From Nocardia wallacei (GTDB lineage Bacteria; Actinomycetota; Actinomycetes; Mycobacteriales; Mycobacteriaceae), in contig NZ_JARWOP010000231.1 in the NCBI RefSeq assembly GCF_029868745.1, forward strand, positions 1 to 51,652: a DNA stretch of 51,652 bases, in the 5' to 3' direction. The position numbers were made by a program, and so were the translations under genes. Positions 51,330-51,652 of the stretch are shown here, in pieces. Each line of letters begins with the position of its first letter. The stretch's first letter is position 1. Below the pieces are notes generated by a model. The model was not told where the DNA came from. It worked only from the letters and a program-made list of their open reading frames with translations, and did not search any database.

Positions 51330-51652
51330 GTGTCTGCCGAGGAACTTGCCGTCGAACCACCCGCGGCCGCGCGCCGCCTGCTCGGCGCCACCCTGTGGTC
51401 CGGTCCCGTCGCCGTGCGAATCGTCGAGGTGGAGGCGTACGGCGGGGACCCGGCCGGGCCGTGGCACGACCCGGCCGCGCCCACCCGCCCCCGGCCGGCC
51501 CCGCGCAAATGCCGCCTGTTAGGGCCCCCCGGCGGGGGGGGGGGGGCGGGGGGTGGTCGTCCCTCATGCCCCCCCCCACACCCCCACATCCATGGCCCAC
51601 CCCCCCCCCCCCCCCCCGGGGGCGGGCCCGATCCCTCATCGCGTCCCTATTC
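51330..51652 (+). CDS. DNA-3-methyladenine glycosylase (Mpg/AAG family), 5' part, corrupted after about 51500
   Basis: Translation from the GTG at 51330 gives SAEELAVEPPAAARRLLGAT, LWSGPVAVRIVEVEAYGGDP and GPWHDPAAPTR, the N-terminus of the Mpg/AAG base-excision glycosylases that remove alkylated purines. The family next has a conserved His/Arg-Gly-Arg-Thr and a Pro-Arg-Asn-Ala-Val-Met-Phe-Gly-Pro-Pro-Gly segment. Here it reads RPRPAPRKCRLLGPPGGG, recognisable but damaged, and then turns into G and C homopolymers. The gene is therefore incomplete because of the contig end, not necessarily in the genome. CACAAT at 51316-51321 suggests a leaderless start. Confidence 0.75.
   Translation, partial: MSAEELAVEPPAAARRLLGATLWSGPVAVRIVEVEAYGGDPAGPWHDPAAPTRPRPAPRKCRLLGPPGGGGGAGGGRPSCPPPHPHIHGPPPPPPPGGGPDPSSRPY
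51506..51652. other. Corrupted contig end with a 22-nt fold-back repeat
   Basis: Long G and C runs appear from about 51530, and the last 22 bases (51631-51652) are the exact reverse complement of 51261-51282. This looks like a chimeric or self-priming read extended by low-quality bases. It should not be read as real genome sequence. Confidence 0.8.

Noticed and set aside
51530..51620. G and C runs as a real G-quadruplex or telomere-like end
   Set aside because: They interrupt a conserved glycosylase gene and are followed by an exact fold-back of nearby sequence, which points to read error.

Overview
The window looks like a contig from a high-GC mycolic-acid actinomycete, most likely Nocardia or a close relative. 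This is inferred from the very high third-position G+C, the many GTG starts and 4-nt start/stop overlaps, the leaderless TAnnnT-N6-9-start promoters, and protein families typical of Nocardia, Rhodococcus and Mycobacterium (a hydrolase/adenylation fusion resembling Rv1683, an ECF41 sigma factor, PspA-like C-terminal motifs, a DUF3761 secreted protein). No species was identified. No tRNA, rRNA, IS element, prophage or CRISPR array was seen. Both window ends carry sequence that looks like assembly or sequencing artefact.

Layout. 0.2-5 kb: two DHA2-type drug exporters around a TetR repressor, with a clear promoter/operator region for the second exporter. 5.1-8.8 kb: pheST. 9-12.9 kb: a carbohydrate ABC importer (lipoprotein plus two permeases, no ATPase) followed by an alpha/beta hydrolase. 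12.9-18.6 kb: small accessory genes (GNAT, a coupled pair of small unknown genes facing an XRE regulator, a protein with a PspA-like C-terminal segment, an unknown 339-aa protein coupled to a DSD1-like PLP enzyme, a small membrane protein, an ABM monooxygenase). 18.7-27.3 kb: the complete arginine cluster argCJBDFR-argGH with ArgR operators in front of argC and argG. 27.4-29.7 kb: SMR exporter, threonine ammonia-lyase, GntR regulator.

29.8-34.1 kb, minus strand: the most striking unit. A Family 2B encapsulin shell protein with an internal cyclic-nucleotide-binding-like domain (EshA type), 2-methylisoborneol synthase with a long disordered N-terminus, geranyl-diphosphate C-methyltransferase and isopentenyl-diphosphate isomerase form one tight operon. 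It should encode a terpene-producing protein nanocompartment together with two of its precursor steps. The individual families are described; the in-operon isomerase, the altered nucleotide-binding cassette and two candidate targeting motifs are the points to examine.

34.6-51.6 kb: the Rv1683-like fusion, whose adenylation half has degenerate catalytic motifs; a GNAT; a divergent Gtr-like surface-glycan set (sugar aminotransferase, GT2, YfhO/GT-C protein, GtrA); a Trm112-like protein; a multicopper oxidase followed by an ABC-2 exporter and TetR with a long palindrome at the junction; a haloalkane dehalogenase-like hydrolase; a flavin oxidoreductase paired with an ECF41 sigma factor; a DUF3761 secreted protein; and the beginning of a 3-methyladenine DNA glycosylase that runs into corrupted sequence.
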